Shown here: piece by piece, positions 4,821 to 5,325 of the stretch
Layout: each line of letters opens with the position of its first letter
How positions within the stretch are numbered: position 1 is the first letter of the stretch
Origin: CADAWZ01 sp045114665
Lineage (GTDB): Bacteria > Vulcanimicrobiota > CADAWZ01
DNA: 5,325 nt
Assembly: GCA_045114665.1 (NCBI GenBank)
Contig: JBGUKW010000063.1
Location: 1-5,325, forward strand
Reading direction: 5' to 3'
The notes under the pieces: model-generated
Database searches by the model: none
What the model saw: only the letters and a program-made list of their open reading frames with translations
Told to the model about the DNA's origin: nothing
Translations under genes and position numbers: made by a program

Positions 4821-5325
4821 ATGCAAGATTTGCCTATAGGTATTCAAAATTTTGAAACAATTCGTAAAGAAGATTTTGTATATGTTGATAAAACGAAACA
4901 TTTACTTAATATTGTAAAAAAAGCTGGAAATTATTTTCTTTCTCGTCCTCGTCGTTTTGGAAAATCTTTAACTATTTCAACACTCGAAGCTATGTTTAAA
5001 GGCAAAGTTGAACTATTCAAGGGATTATATGCTGAGAATTGGGTAAAAGAAAAAGCTAAAAATCCTAATCCTGTTATTAAACTTGATATGAGCCCTTTTT
5101 CGAAATATAAAGATAGTGAAAGTTTAAATAATTCTATAATAAAAAATCTTGAAAGATTCCTTTTTTTAAATGACTTAGATTTTCCTTCTGAAAAAAATGC
5201 AGGAGATATGTTTGCAAATATAATCACAAGATTATATAAACAATTTGGTAAAGTCGTTGTTCTAATTGATGAATATGATAAACCAATTACTGACAATATA
5301 AATGATTTAGAAAAAGCAGAAGAAA
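4821..5325 (+). CDS. AAA-ATPase-like protein (PF09820-type), 5' part only
   Basis: The gene is cut by the right window edge after 168 codons with no stop. It begins MQDLPIGIQNFETIRKEDFVYVDKT, the hallmark N-terminus of the AAA-ATPase-like family. A P-loop-like segment, SRPRRFGKSL (residues 41-50, Lys48 and Ser49), and a Walker B strand, VVLIDEYD (146-153, Asp150 and Glu151), are both present, so ATP binding and hydrolysis are plausible. Family members are usually 500-600 residues, often with a C-terminal PD-(D/E)XK nuclease-like domain; that part is outside the window. The biological role is not established, and the genes are often multicopy and variably placed. AAAGGA (4808-4813) lies seven bases before the ATG. 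The gap of 33 bases after nifS shows no terminator, so it may receive read-through from nifUS, though a functional link to Fe-S assembly is not implied. Confidence 0.88.
   Translation, partial: MQDLPIGIQNFETIRKEDFVYVDKTKHLLNIVKKAGNYFLSRPRRFGKSLTISTLEAMFKGKVELFKGLYAENWVKEKAKNPNPVIKLDMSPFSKYKDSESLNNSIIKNLERFLFLNDLDFPSEKNAGDMFANIITRLYKQFGKVVVLIDEYDKPITDNINDLEKAEE

Overview
This window is AT-rich and looks like a chromosomal fragment of an anaerobic, host-associated spirochaete, most likely Treponema-like. Three things suggest this: a BspA/TpLRR-type leucine-rich-repeat lipoprotein with a loose lipobox, a two-domain NifU paired with NifS as the iron-sulfur assembly system, and an AAA-ATPase-like protein of a family that is often multicopy in such genomes. 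The assignment is inference; no rRNA or other phylogenetic marker is present, and Brachyspira-like, clostridial or fusobacterial sources are not excluded. All confident genes lie on the + strand.

Bases 1-358 hold no convincing gene. They contain several inverted repeats, a tandem 10-mer, a perfect 22-bp palindrome and a very strong intrinsic terminator (232-274) that closes a transcript coming from the left. The lipoprotein gene follows (359-1795); it encodes a Gly/Ser-linked surface protein built of about ten LRR_5 repeats. Its end is marked by a two-copy 52-bp tandem repeat that runs into a long hairpin terminator (1924-1972), which is U-rich in both directions. Bases 1973-2145 carry no supported gene, although their purine-rich strand is the minus strand.

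A dyad (2146-2165) and a promoter candidate (2172-2212) precede a small secreted protein of unknown role (2263-2844). Its signal peptide is encoded by a TTTATA microsatellite, and the gene is bracketed by 21-bp direct repeats. Next come nifU (2982-3608) and nifS (3621-4787), 12 bases apart and clearly an operon. NifS takes sulfur from cysteine, and NifU receives it as the scaffold for building [Fe-S] clusters. Nothing here points to nitrogen fixation itself; in anaerobes this pair is usually the general Fe-S assembly system. An AAA-ATPase-like gene begins 33 bases after nifS (4821) and runs off the right edge.

I did not find a clear novel multi-gene system. The most unusual content is in the repeats and intergenic structures: the signal-peptide microsatellite, the flanking direct repeats, the duplicated terminator arm and the structured leader at the left edge.
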